From Sphaerisporangium sp040649355 (GTDB taxonomy: Bacteria > Actinomycetota > Actinomycetes > Streptosporangiales > Streptosporangiaceae): a stretch of DNA of 64,000 nucleotides. The position numbers and the translations under genes were made by a program. Shown here one piece after another: positions 29,791 to 38,060 of the stretch. The DNA lies in NCBI RefSeq assembly GCF_043197795.1, contig NZ_JBICTU010000035.1, forward strand, positions 6,612 through 70,611. Direction: 5' to 3'. The notes beneath the pieces are model-generated. The model searched no databases. It saw only the letters and a program-made list of their open reading frames with translations, and was not told where the DNA came from. The stretch's first letter is position 1. The number at the start of each line of letters is the position of its first letter.

Positions 29791-30977
29791 TGCGGACCAT
29801 CGACTCCCTCGACGTCAAGGGTCGGCGCGTGCTCGTGCGCGCCGACCTCAACGTCCCCCTCGACGGGGACACCATCACCGACGACGGCCGCATCCGCGCC
29901 TCGGTCCCGACGATCACCTCGTTGGCCGAGCGCGGCGCGCGGGTGGTCGTCTGCGCCCACCTCGGCCGTCCCAAGGGCAAGGTCGCGCCGGAGTTCTCGC
30001 TGGCTCCGGTGGCCGCGCGGCTGGGTGAGCTGCTCGGCCGCCCGGTGAAGTTCGCCGAGGACGTCGTCGGCGACTCCGCCCGGAGCACCGTCGAGGGCCT
30101 GGCCGACGGGGAGGTCGCCCTCCTTGAGAACCTCCGCTTCGAGCCGGGAGAGGAGTCCAAGGACGACGAGGTGCGGGGCGCGTTCGCGGGCCGCCTCGCC
30201 GAGCTGGCCGAGCTCTACGTCGGCGACGGGTTCGGCGCGGTGCACCGCAAGCACGCCAGCGTCTACGACGTGCCCAAGCGCCTCCCGCACGCCGCGGGCG
30301 GGCTGGTCGTGGCCGAGGTCGAGGTTCTGAAGAAGCTCACCGAGGAGCCCGCCAGGCCGTACGCCGTCGTGCTCGGCGGGGCCAAGGTCTCCGACAAGCT
30401 CGGCGTGATCGCGAACCTGCTCGGCAAGGTCGACCGCCTGATCATCGGCGGCGGCATGGCGTACACCTTCCTCAAGGCCCAGGGCCACGAGGTCGGCAAC
30501 TCCCTGCTGCAGGCCGACCAGCTCGACCAGGTGCGCGGTTTCATCGCCGAGGCCGACAAGCGCGGGGTCGACCTGGTGCTCCCGGTCGACGTGCTGGCCG
30601 CGACCGAGTTCGCCGAGGACGCCGAGCACGAGGTGGTCGAGGCGACGGCGATCCCCGCCGACCGCGAGGGCCTCGACATCGGCCCGAAGACCCGCGAGCT
30701 GTTCGCGGGCAAGCTGGCCGACGCCGCGACCGTCTTCTGGAACGGCCCGATGGGCGTGTTCGAGTTCGACGCGTTCTCCGGCGGCACCCGTGCGGTGGCC
30801 GAGGCGCTGATCGCCTCGGACGCGTTCACCGTGGTCGGTGGTGGCGACTCTGCCGCCGCCGTGCGTAAGCTCGGTCTCCCCGAGGACGGCTTCTCCCACA
30901 TCTCGACCGGTGGCGGAGCCAGCCTCGAATACCTTGAGGGCAAGACCCTCCCCGGACTCGCCGCCCTGGAGGACTGA
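29790..30977 (+). CDS. pgk: Phosphoglycerate kinase
   Basis: A 395-residue two-domain kinase. RADLNVPLDGDTITDDGRI, the AHLGRPKG loop and LLENLRFEPGEE bind 3-phosphoglycerate; KVSDKLGVI, GGGMAYTFLKA and the late GGGDSAAAV with STGGGASLEYLEG form the nucleotide site. It makes ATP from 1,3-bisphosphoglycerate. ATG 29790 shares its A with the gap stop. tpiA starts 7 bases after the pgk stop. Confidence 0.97.
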
Positions 30978-30984
30978 GCGATCC

Positions 30985-31770
<786 letters not shown>

Positions 31771-31899
31771 CTGAGCTGTTTCGGAGGTACGAGTTGACAT
31801 CACGACGTACCCTCGAAGAGAAACTTTGAATCATCACCCCGGCGATCGCCGGGCAGGTCAGGTCGCGCTTCGGCGCGCGTAACAGGGAACAGGTCAACG

Positions 31900-32130
31900 G
31901 TGACTATCGGAATATCCATCGCCCTCATCCTGTCGAGCGCACTCATGGTGCTACTCGTGTTGCTGCACAAGGGCAAGGGTGGTGGCCTCTCGGATCTCTT
32001 CGGCGGCGGTTTCACGTCGTCGTTCGGCGGATCCTCGGTCGTGGAGCGGAACCTCGACCGGCTGACGATCATCACCGGCACGATCTGGTTCGTCTGCATC
32101 ATCGCGCTGGGCCTGCTGCTCAAGCCGTAG
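31900..32130 (+). CDS. secG: Preprotein translocase subunit SecG
   Basis: A 76-residue protein with two membrane helices (residues ~3-22 and ~54-75) linked by a Gly/Ser-rich cytoplasmic loop with GKGGGLSDLFGG, typical SecG. It assists SecYEG during protein export. GTG start 31900. The 129-base gap after tpiA contains a perfect TTGACA (31794-31799), but no convincing -10 at the right distance, so it could be read through from the glycolytic operon. Confidence 0.93.
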   Translation: MTIGISIALILSSALMVLLVLLHKGKGGGLSDLFGGGFTSSFGGSSVVERNLDRLTIITGTIWFVCIIALGLLLKP

Positions 32131-32148
32131 CGGACCTACCGGCGTAGT

Positions 32149-32170
32149 GACCTTACCGGGGGTAACGGTC
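32149..32170. promoter_or_regulatory. Inverted repeat between secG and rbpA
   Basis: GACC-TTACC, then GGG, then GGTAA-C-GGTC forms a 9-bp hairpin with one bulge (32149-32170), 18 bases after the secG stop and 69 before rbpA. It may be a weak terminator or an operator. I searched for the oxidative-stress (SigR-like GGAAT/GTT) promoter known for rbpA in streptomycetes and did not see a clean one. Confidence 0.4.
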
Positions 32171-32238
32171 ATTCCCGGAAAGCCTGACAGAGATTCTTTC
32201 CCCGTCCGTGGCGGGGCGATCAAGCGAGGAGTTCATCC

Positions 32239-32583
32239 GTGGGTAGTGGCAACGCGATCCGTGGTAGCCGTGTCGGCGCCGGTCCGATGGGGGAGGCCGA
32301 GCGTGGCGAGGCGGCCCCTCGCGTGCGGGTCTCGTTCTGGTGCGCCAACATGCACGAGACGCGTCCGAGTTTCGCCAGTGACGCGGCCGTCCCTGAGTAC
32401 TGGGACTGCCCTCGATGCGGTCTTCCCGCCGGTCAGGACGAGTCGGCTCCGCCCGCGCCCCCGCGCAACGAGCCGTACAAGACCCACCTGGCCTACGTGA
32501 AGGAGCGGCGCAGCGACACCGACGGCGCCGCGATCCTCGCCGAGGCTCTGGAGCGGCTTCGCAACAACCGTTCGCCCTGGTAG
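32239..32583 (+). CDS. rbpA: RNA polymerase-binding protein RbpA
   Basis: A 114-residue actinobacterial transcription factor. GNAIRGSRVGAGPMGEAERG is the nearly invariant N-terminal tail and basic linker, FWCANMHETRPSF...WDCPRCG the zinc-binding core, and EPYKTHLAYVKERRSD...AILAEALERLR the sigma-interaction domain. RbpA stabilises open complexes with the principal sigma factor and contributes to basal rifampicin tolerance. GTG start 32239 after GAGGAG. A strong hairpin closes the unit. Its presence alone marks the genome as actinobacterial. Confidence 0.97.
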   Translation: MGSGNAIRGSRVGAGPMGEAERGEAAPRVRVSFWCANMHETRPSFASDAAVPEYWDCPRCGLPAGQDESAPPAPPRNEPYKTHLAYVKERRSDTDGAAILAEALERLRNNRSPW

Positions 32584-32611
32584 GTCTCTGCCGGTAGTGC
32601 GTTGAAACGAG

Positions 32612-32644
32612 CGATGCCCTCGCGGGTGACCCGCGGGGGCATCG
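32612..32644. terminator. Strong terminator between rbpA and the convergent amidohydrolase gene
   Basis: CGATGCCCTCGCGGG (from 32612) pairs with CCCGCGGGGGCATCG (to 32644): 15 bp with a single G-T wobble, triloop TGA. It is placed 28 bases after the rbpA stop and 21 before the amidohydrolase stop, so it can act in both directions. Confidence 0.85.
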
Positions 32645-32665
32645 TCATCCGGCAGGCCCGCGGGC

Positions 32666-34339
32666 TCAGGCCGGGCGCTCGTAGACGGCCTCGCCGCCGA
32701 CGAAGGTCATGGCCACCTTGGTGGTCCAGATCTCCTTGGCCGGCAGGTCGAACGGGTCGCGGTCGAGCACCACCAGGTCGGCGCGGTTGCCCTCCGCGAT
32801 GACGCCGGCCTCGTCGTCGTGGTTGATCCAGGCCGATCCCGCGGTGTACGCGGTCATCACGGTGGCGAGGTCGAGGCTCTGCCCCGGCAGGAACGGGGTC
32901 TGGGCCGTCGGGTAGCCCGCGTGCACCGACCCGCCCGGCTCGGTGCGGTTGACCGCCACGTGCATGCCCTGCAACGGGTCGGCCGAGGAGACCGGCCAGT
33001 CGCTGCCCGCGCACAGCCGCGCGCCCGTACGCACGAGGTCGGCGAACGGGTACTGCCAGGACGAGCGCTCCTCCCCGAGGTAGGGGATGCACAGCTCGTC
33101 CATCTGCAGGTGGTGGGTCGCCCACAGCGGCTGGAGGTTGGCGGTTACGCCGAGCCGCGCGAAGCGGGGCACATCGGAGGGTTCGACGATCTGCAGGTGG
33201 GCGATGTGGTGCCGGTTGCCGGGCGCCGTCCCCTCCAGCGCGTCCAGGGACTCCCGTACGGCGCGCTCGCCGATGGCGTGGAAGTGCACCTGGAAGCCGA
33301 GGCGGTCCAGCTCGGCGACGTAGCCCTTGAGCAGGGCCGGGTCCACGTACGACAGGCCGCGCTGGTCGGGGCCGCAGTTGCAGTAGGGCTCGATGACGGC
33401 GGCGGTGAAGTTCTCCGCGATGCCGTCCTGCATGATCTTCACCGATCCGGCGGAGAACCGCCCTCCGGTCCGGGAGCGGCGCTCGGTCATCTCCTCGATC
33501 TGCTCTGCGCCCCTGGTCCGGTCCCACCACAGGGCGCCGACGACGCGCGCCCTCAGCCGCCCCGAGCCGGCGGCGGACAGGTAGGCAGGGAAGAAGTCGT
33601 CGGAACCCGCGTACGAGCCGACGATCGCGTCCTGCCAGCCGGTGATGCCCAGGGAGAACAGGTACGACTGCGCGTCCATCAGGGCCGCGTCGACGTCGCC
33701 GGCGGTCGGCCGGGGGGTGAGCAGGCCGACCAGGTCCATGGCGCCCTCGTGCAGGACGCCGCTCGGCGTGCCGTCGGGGTCGCGCTCGATCCGGCCGTCG
33801 GCGGGGTCGGGCGTCTCGGCGGTGATCCCGGCGATCGAAAGGGCGCGGGTGTTCACCCAGGCGGCGTGGTGGTCGCGCTGGATCAGGTAGACGGGCCGGT
33901 CCACGAAGTCGAGCTGCGTGCGGTGGGGGAGCCCGCCGGGGAAGGCGGCCATGTCCCAGCCGCCGCCGTCGATCCACTTCTTGTCCGGGTGTTCCTTGGC
34001 GTACACCGCGACCTTCTGGACGTAGGCGGCGAGGCCGAACACCTCCGACAGCTCGCACTTCGACCGTTCGAGCCCGGCCTGCACCGGGTGGATGTGGGCG
34101 TCGGTGAAACCGGGCGTCAGCAGCCTGCCGGCGAGGTCCACCGTCTCGTGGCCGGGGCGCGCCTGACCCGCGACGTCGGCCTCGGCGCCCACGGCGGCGA
34201 TCCGCCCGTCCCTGACCAGCACCGCCTCGGCGAACGCGTCCGGGCCGGTGGATCCGGGGTGAGCGGGATATGGGGGAGCGACGGGCAGGCGTGTCGAGCC
34301 GGTGAACACGCGTCCGCCGCGGAAGAGCAGATCGGTCAT
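32666..34339 (-). CDS. YtcJ-type metal-dependent amidohydrolase
   Basis: A 557-residue protein of the amidohydrolase_3 family. A beta-sandwich start (MTDLLFRGGRVFTG) leads to the metal-binding DAHIHP (residues ~86-91) of the TIM barrel; later ligands are in FHAIGERAV, HHIAHLQ and CAGSDWPVSSADPL. Members hydrolyse N-formyl or N-acyl bonds and similar groups; the substrate cannot be assigned. No signal peptide. I chose the ATG at 34339; the open frame extends far upstream but only as unlike sequence. Its leader contains a GC-rich hairpin just before the start. Confidence 0.88.
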   Translation of the reverse strand: MTDLLFRGGRVFTGSTRLPVAPPYPAHPGSTGPDAFAEAVLVRDGRIAAVGAEADVAGQARPGHETVDLAGRLLTPGFTDAHIHPVQAGLERSKCELSEVFGLAAYVQKVAVYAKEHPDKKWIDGGGWDMAAFPGGLPHRTQLDFVDRPVYLIQRDHHAAWVNTRALSIAGITAETPDPADGRIERDPDGTPSGVLHEGAMDLVGLLTPRPTAGDVDAALMDAQSYLFSLGITGWQDAIVGSYAGSDDFFPAYLSAAGSGRLRARVVGALWWDRTRGAEQIEEMTERRSRTGGRFSAGSVKIMQDGIAENFTAAVIEPYCNCGPDQRGLSYVDPALLKGYVAELDRLGFQVHFHAIGERAVRESLDALEGTAPGNRHHIAHLQIVEPSDVPRFARLGVTANLQPLWATHHLQMDELCIPYLGEERSSWQYPFADLVRTGARLCAGSDWPVSSADPLQGMHVAVNRTEPGGSVHAGYPTAQTPFLPGQSLDLATVMTAYTAGSAWINHDDEAGVIAEGNRADLVVLDRDPFDLPAKEIWTTKVAMTFVGGEAVYERPA

Positions 34340-34702
34340 CGAGAATCCGGGGTCCCGCGCCCGCAGGGGTGCGGGACCCCTCCTCCTACCTGTTGATCGT
34401 GATGGTGGTGGTGCCGGTGTCGCTCGCCGTCGAAGGGTTCGCTCACCGTGGGCGCGCGTCGGCCGGGGGCGGAGCCGACCAGATCTCCGCAGCGGGGAAC
34501 GCGACCGCTCGTATCGCCACATCCTGCTATATCCGTCGGCCGCTCCGCAGCCTGCCACCGGAAAGCACGGCGATTCACGACACGTCGTATGAAAGCGCGC
34601 GTTCAGGAGCAAAGCATGTAAACGAAACCGCCGGCTCATCCCTGTGTAGCAGCTTTGTAACAGTCCGACGGCATTCTGGTGACCAGACAACAGGGGGTTT
34701 TG
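34340..34702. other. Divergent intergenic region between amidohydrolase and ACT-GNAT genes
   Basis: 363 bases without a convincing gene. It contains the hairpin at 34349-34380, then a less GC-rich stretch (34480-34680) likely to carry the two divergent promoters. A plus-strand frame at 34369-34734 has a hydrophobic start but no ribosome site or recognisable domain. Confidence 0.5.
34349..34380 (-). promoter_or_regulatory. Leader hairpin just upstream of the amidohydrolase start
   Basis: GGGGTCCCGC and GCGGGACCCC (34349-34358 with 34371-34380) form a perfect 10-bp stem with a 12-base loop. On the minus strand the hairpin ends nine bases before the start codon at 34339, so it would sit on or next to the ribosome entry site. 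Confidence 0.5.
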
Positions 34703-35764
34703 ATGGGGTTCTTGCGGATTCGTACCACGGTTGACGAGCGGCCGGGCCGGTTGGCCTCCCTCACCGCCGCGCTCGCGGCCAGGGGCGGCAACATCCTTGG
34801 ACTCAGCGTCCAACCTGACACCGACGGCACCGTGGACGAGTTCGTCGCGGACATCCCGGCGTCCGCCGAGACCGTGCGCGAGGCCCTGGAGGCGGCGGGC
34901 GGCCGGCGCGTGCAGGTCGTGCCCGCCACCGCCCACGAGCTGACCGACGAGCCCACCCGCGTCCTGCTGCTCGCCTCCCGCCTGCGGGCCGCGCCCTGGC
35001 GCCTGCCCGAGGTGCTGGCCGACCTGCTGCGGGCCGACGACGCCCGCTGGGTGTACGGGGCCGACATGTCGTCCGACCTGCCGGACCCGACGCTGCTCAC
35101 CGTGCCCGTCGCCTCGCGCCGCGCCGTCCGGCTCCGCAGGAGCGGGCTCTCGTTCACGCTGACCGAGGCCGCCCGGGCGGCGGCGCTGGTACGGCTGGCG
35201 CAGCCTCCGGCCGAGGCCACGGCGGCGGAGCGCCCGGTGCTGCTCAGCGACGGGGTGGAGGTGCAGGTGCGCCCCCTCACCCTCCTCTACCGCGAGGCCG
35301 TGCGCGACCTTCACGACCGGTGCTCTCCCGACTCCCGGAGGTTCCGCTACTTCACCTCCATGCCGGCCCTGCCGCCGCGCATGTTCGACCGGCTCTGCGA
35401 CCGCGACCGGGGGCACTCGCTCGTCGCCGGGTACGACGGCCAGGTGGTGGCCCTCGCCAACCTGATCTTCACCCAGGATCCCGGCATCGCCGAGATGGCG
35501 TTCCTGGTCGAGGACCGGTGGCAGGCGCGGGGCCTCGGGGGCGCGCTGGCCCGCATGCTGCTCCAGGAGGCCTGTGACCTCGGCTTCGCGGAGGTCAGGG
35601 CGACCCTGCTCTCGGACAACGTGCGCATGCGCCGCCTGCTGCTCTCCCTCGGCGCGACGCTGGCCTACACCGAGGACCCCGGTGTGCTGGAGGCGCGGAT
35701 GGCCGCGGGCACGCTGGTGCCGGCGACCCGCGACCCGGCCGCGGGATCGCGGCGGTTCACCTGA
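34703..35764 (+). CDS. ACT domain-GNAT acetyltransferase fusion
   Basis: A 353-residue protein. Residues ~1-70 form an ACT domain (FLRIRTTVDERPGRLASLTAAL, with the Gly in RGGNILGLSVQ); residues ~200-330 form a GNAT domain, with AFLVEDRWQARGLGGALARMLLQEA matching the acetyl-CoA loop (Q/R-x2-G-x-G/A). ACT domains bind amino acids. Fusions of this type in actinomycetes are amino-acid-controlled protein lysine acetyltransferases acting on acyl-CoA synthetases; this one is likely similar, by architecture only. ATG 34703 follows AGGGGG at 34691-34696; a GTG at 34679 is less likely. The stop TGA abuts the stop of the convergent Clp-N gene. Confidence 0.85.
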   Translation: MGFLRIRTTVDERPGRLASLTAALAARGGNILGLSVQPDTDGTVDEFVADIPASAETVREALEAAGGRRVQVVPATAHELTDEPTRVLLLASRLRAAPWRLPEVLADLLRADDARWVYGADMSSDLPDPTLLTVPVASRRAVRLRRSGLSFTLTEAARAAALVRLAQPPAEATAAERPVLLSDGVEVQVRPLTLLYREAVRDLHDRCSPDSRRFRYFTSMPALPPRMFDRLCDRDRGHSLVAGYDGQVVALANLIFTQDPGIAEMAFLVEDRWQARGLGGALARMLLQEACDLGFAEVRATLLSDNVRMRRLLLSLGATLAYTEDPGVLEARMAAGTLVPATRDPAAGSRRFT

Positions 35765-36418
35765 TCACGTGGGGTCCGCTTCGCCCGTACTCGCGCCGGC
35801 GCCCGTCTCGCCCGGGGCGGGAGAGGCCGGCGGTGCCGGGGGCGCGGGCGGGACCCCCATGGCGTCGAGCCTGCGCTCTATGCGGTCGAGGCTTTCCTGG
35901 ATGCGCTCCAGGCGCGAGCCCAGGCCCTGCGCGGGGGTGAACAGGACGGTGTCATCGGCGGGGTTGGCGAGGCGGCGGACCCTGCGGGTCTCCGCTCCCT
36001 CGATGAGCTGCTCGCGCACCTGCTGGAGGTCGACCTCCTGGAGCGACAGCACCTGGACGGCGACCCCCTCGCCCTCCCGGACCAGGCCGAGCAGGATGTG
36101 CTCGGTGCTGATGTAGTTGTGGTGCAGTTGGAGGGCTTCGCGGAGGGACAGTTCGAGGACCTTCTTGGCGCGCGGGGTGAAGGGGATGTGCGCCCCGGGT
36201 GCGCCTTCCCCGGGCCCGACGATCTCCTCGACGTTCGTCCTGACGTCGTCCAGGCTGAGGCCGTGGCCCTTCAGCACCGTCGCCGCGAGCCCCTTGCCCT
36301 CGCCCAGGAGGCCGAGGAGCACGTGCTCGGTGCCGATGTAGTCGTGGTTGAGCCGCCTGGCCTCTTCCTGGGCGGCGACCACGGCACGACGGGCGGAATC
36401 GGTGAAGCGCTCGAACAC
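35765..36418 (-). CDS. Stand-alone double Clp-N domain protein
   Basis: A 217-residue protein with both Clp N-terminal repeats (residues ~1-75 and ~76-150): FERFTDSARRAVVAAQEEAR, LNHDYIGTEHVLLGLL and FTPRAKKVLELSLREALQL, HNYISTEHILLGLV, very like ClpC. The AAA+ ATPase modules are absent. Instead there is a short helix, RLERIQESLDRIERRLDAMG (coiled-coil-like, ~170-192), and a Pro/Ala-rich tail. ClpC N domains bind adaptors and phospho-arginine, so this may be an adaptor or competitor for ClpC, by inference. GTG start 36418 follows GGAGG; upstream in-frame ATGs give an unconserved extension. Confidence 0.85.
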   Translation of the reverse strand: MFERFTDSARRAVVAAQEEARRLNHDYIGTEHVLLGLLGEGKGLAATVLKGHGLSLDDVRTNVEEIVGPGEGAPGAHIPFTPRAKKVLELSLREALQLHHNYISTEHILLGLVREGEGVAVQVLSLQEVDLQQVREQLIEGAETRRVRRLANPADDTVLFTPAQGLGSRLERIQESLDRIERRLDAMGVPPAPPAPPASPAPGETGAGASTGEADPT

Positions 36419-36696
36419 GGGAAGCCTCCGCGTGCGTCCGGTGAAAGTCGGCCGGGCCGCTGGCATGGGGGACCGGCTCGGTACGGCTTCCTCCACTATG
36501 CGGCAAACAACCCCGCCACGCCCAGGCATCCGAAGGGCACCCTCACCGGGTGAGGCCGGGACGGCCCGGCGTGGTTGAGTCGCGCGGTGAGGGGCCGGCC
36601 GGCAGGCGTGCGGATTTCGGGTCGGCGCGGGGGTCGGTGGTGGCGGAACCGTCGTCCGTGATCACGCAGAAGTGCCGGTCGCCGGCCAGATGGTCC

Positions 36697-37263
36697 TCAA
36701 AGCTGCTTTGCCACCGCACTGTCTCGCTGATCATCGTGCCAGTCCGGGGGCGTGACAGTCCCCGAAAGCCAGTCGCGCCGGAGGATCGCATAGCCGATGG
36801 AGTCGTGCGGTCTGCCATCTCGGCCCGGCCACGCGTCCCGGTAGTGCGCCTCCTTCACGTAGCCGTTCTTGCGGAAGACCGCTCGCATCGCGTGGTTGTC
36901 CTGACGGGTCGTGCCCTCGATCCTGGTGATGTCGGGCAGTTCGGTGAACAGGTAACCGGTCAGCCATGCCACCGCCTGCGTGCCGACGCTCCGTCCTCGC
37001 CAGGCCTGTCGTACCCGCACGTCGAACATCGGACCCCCGTCGTCGAGGTCCTGCAACCTGACCAGCCCCGCGCGCTCTCCATCGGCGAGCACCCAGAACG
37101 TTCTTGTCTCCTCGTTGTCATATAGGCCCTCGGCGACCCTGCGCTCGACCGCCTCCCGGTCCTGGGTTCCCGAGTGATAGGGCCATTCCTCTTCGGTCAG
37201 GAAATCGGCGAGCGATGTCGCGTCGTCGGGCGAAAATCTCAGGAACTCTGTATGGATACGCAC
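36697..37263 (-). CDS. GNAT family N-acetyltransferase (RimJ/RimL-like)
   Basis: A 188-residue GNAT. The acetyl-CoA loop region is VRQAWRGRSVGTQAVAWLTGYLF, followed by RIEGTTRQDNHAMRAVFRKNGY, the hallmark of the RimJ/RimL/SpeG group that acetylates N-terminal or small-molecule amines. GTG start 37263. The preceding spacer (37264-37450) holds a hairpin belonging to the upstream gene. Substrate unknown. Codon use is somewhat less GC-extreme than in the flanking metabolic genes. Confidence 0.82.
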   Translation of the reverse strand: MRIHTEFLRFSPDDATSLADFLTEEEWPYHSGTQDREAVERRVAEGLYDNEETRTFWVLADGERAGLVRLQDLDDGGPMFDVRVRQAWRGRSVGTQAVAWLTGYLFTELPDITRIEGTTRQDNHAMRAVFRKNGYVKEAHYRDAWPGRDGRPHDSIGYAILRRDWLSGTVTPPDWHDDQRDSAVAKQL

Positions 37264-37364
37264 CCTTTGATCGTCCCGACCGGCCTTCCGTCGGTCAAAC
37301 GGGTTTCTGCCAAGGGCGACCTGTCACCGCACGAGGCGGCGCGACGTCGGGTGGGCGACACCCG

Positions 37365-37394
37365 GCCCACCCGTCAATCGCTTGACGGGTGGGC
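37365..37394 (-). terminator. Hairpin after the anti-sigma-like ATPase gene
   Basis: GCCCACCCGTCAA / TTGACGGGTGGGC: a perfect 13-bp stem with tetraloop TCGC (37365-37394), 57 bases downstream of the minus-strand stop at 37451. The sequence CGGGTGGGCGACACCCGGC just before it is a partial copy of the same arms. Confidence 0.7.
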
Positions 37395-37450
37395 GGACCA
37401 CCGTCACCCGACCCGTCGCCCGTCCCAAGATCTGCGCACATTGCCGACCG

Positions 37451-37843
37451 TCAAGCTCTCGAAGGGCGTGGGAGGTGGACGACGATGTGTTTGCCGCCTG
37501 AGGTCGTGGGCTCGACGGTGTGTTGTCCTCCCGCCTCCTCGGTGAGGAGCATCACCATTCTTAGTCCCCGGCCGCCGTCGTCGTGGGACGTGGCCAGCGC
37601 GCGGGGCAGGCGCGGGTGGGTGTCGTGGACGGCCACCGTGAGCCAGCGCGCGTCGGCGGCCAGCATGACCGTGGCGGTGGGAGACTCCGAGGCCGCGTGC
37701 TCGGCGACGTTCGTCACCAGCTCCGTCACGATGAGGCTCGCGGTGAAGGCGGTCTCCTGGTCGACGCCCCAGGAGGCGAGCGTGCTCACCGTCTCACGCC
37801 TGGCCAGGGGCACCTGTTCGATCGTGGAGAGCACCGAAGACAT
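37451..37843 (-). CDS. HATPase (anti-sigma factor/RsbW-like) protein
   Basis: A 130-residue single-domain GHKL ATPase. N box ELVTNVAEHA, G1 box VHDTHPRLP and G2 box DGGRGLRMVMLL, in the order of SpoIIAB/RsbW-type serine kinases. These small ATPases are abundant in actinomycetes, often paired with an XRE regulator, as here (divergent neighbour at 38061). Target sigma factor or anti-anti-sigma partner is not in the window. ATG start 37843. Confidence 0.85.
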   Translation of the reverse strand: MSSVLSTIEQVPLARRETVSTLASWGVDQETAFTASLIVTELVTNVAEHAASESPTATVMLAADARWLTVAVHDTHPRLPRALATSHDDGGRGLRMVMLLTEEAGGQHTVEPTTSGGKHIVVHLPRPSRA

Positions 37844-37954
37844 GGCTCACGCGCTCAACGGAAAGCATCCCGATCCCTTCTCCCACCGGCACCGCGCCCT
37901 TTCGCGGGCGGGTGTCAGCGTCTGGTGAGAGTGCCTTGCGGGAAACGCCACCCC

Positions 37955-37970
37955 GTCATTGATCGATGAC
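37955..37970. promoter_or_regulatory. Palindrome between the divergent ATPase and XRE genes
   Basis: GTCAT-TGATCG-ATGAC (37955-37970) is an inverted repeat with 5-bp arms in the 217-base divergent spacer. It could be an operator for the XRE protein; support is positional only. Confidence 0.35.
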
Positions 37971-38060
37971 ACCGGGTTATGACAGATTGGCATCGCGAGC
38001 GCCGTCGGATTCTCCTACGGTGACGCGCCTGACGGGCTTCGCGAGAAAGGACTCGGGCGC

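Noticed and set aside
31794..31799. TTGACA as -35 of a secG promoter
   Set aside because: No credible -10 hexamer at 16-19 bases downstream.
34369..34734. Plus-strand ORF with a hydrophobic start
   Set aside because: No ribosome site or domain, and it runs through the leader of the better supported ACT-GNAT gene.
36543..36734. Minus-strand ORF of ~63 residues after the GNAT gene
   Set aside because: It overlaps the GNAT 3' end, lacks a ribosome site and has atypical codon use; the tail is Pro/Thr filler.
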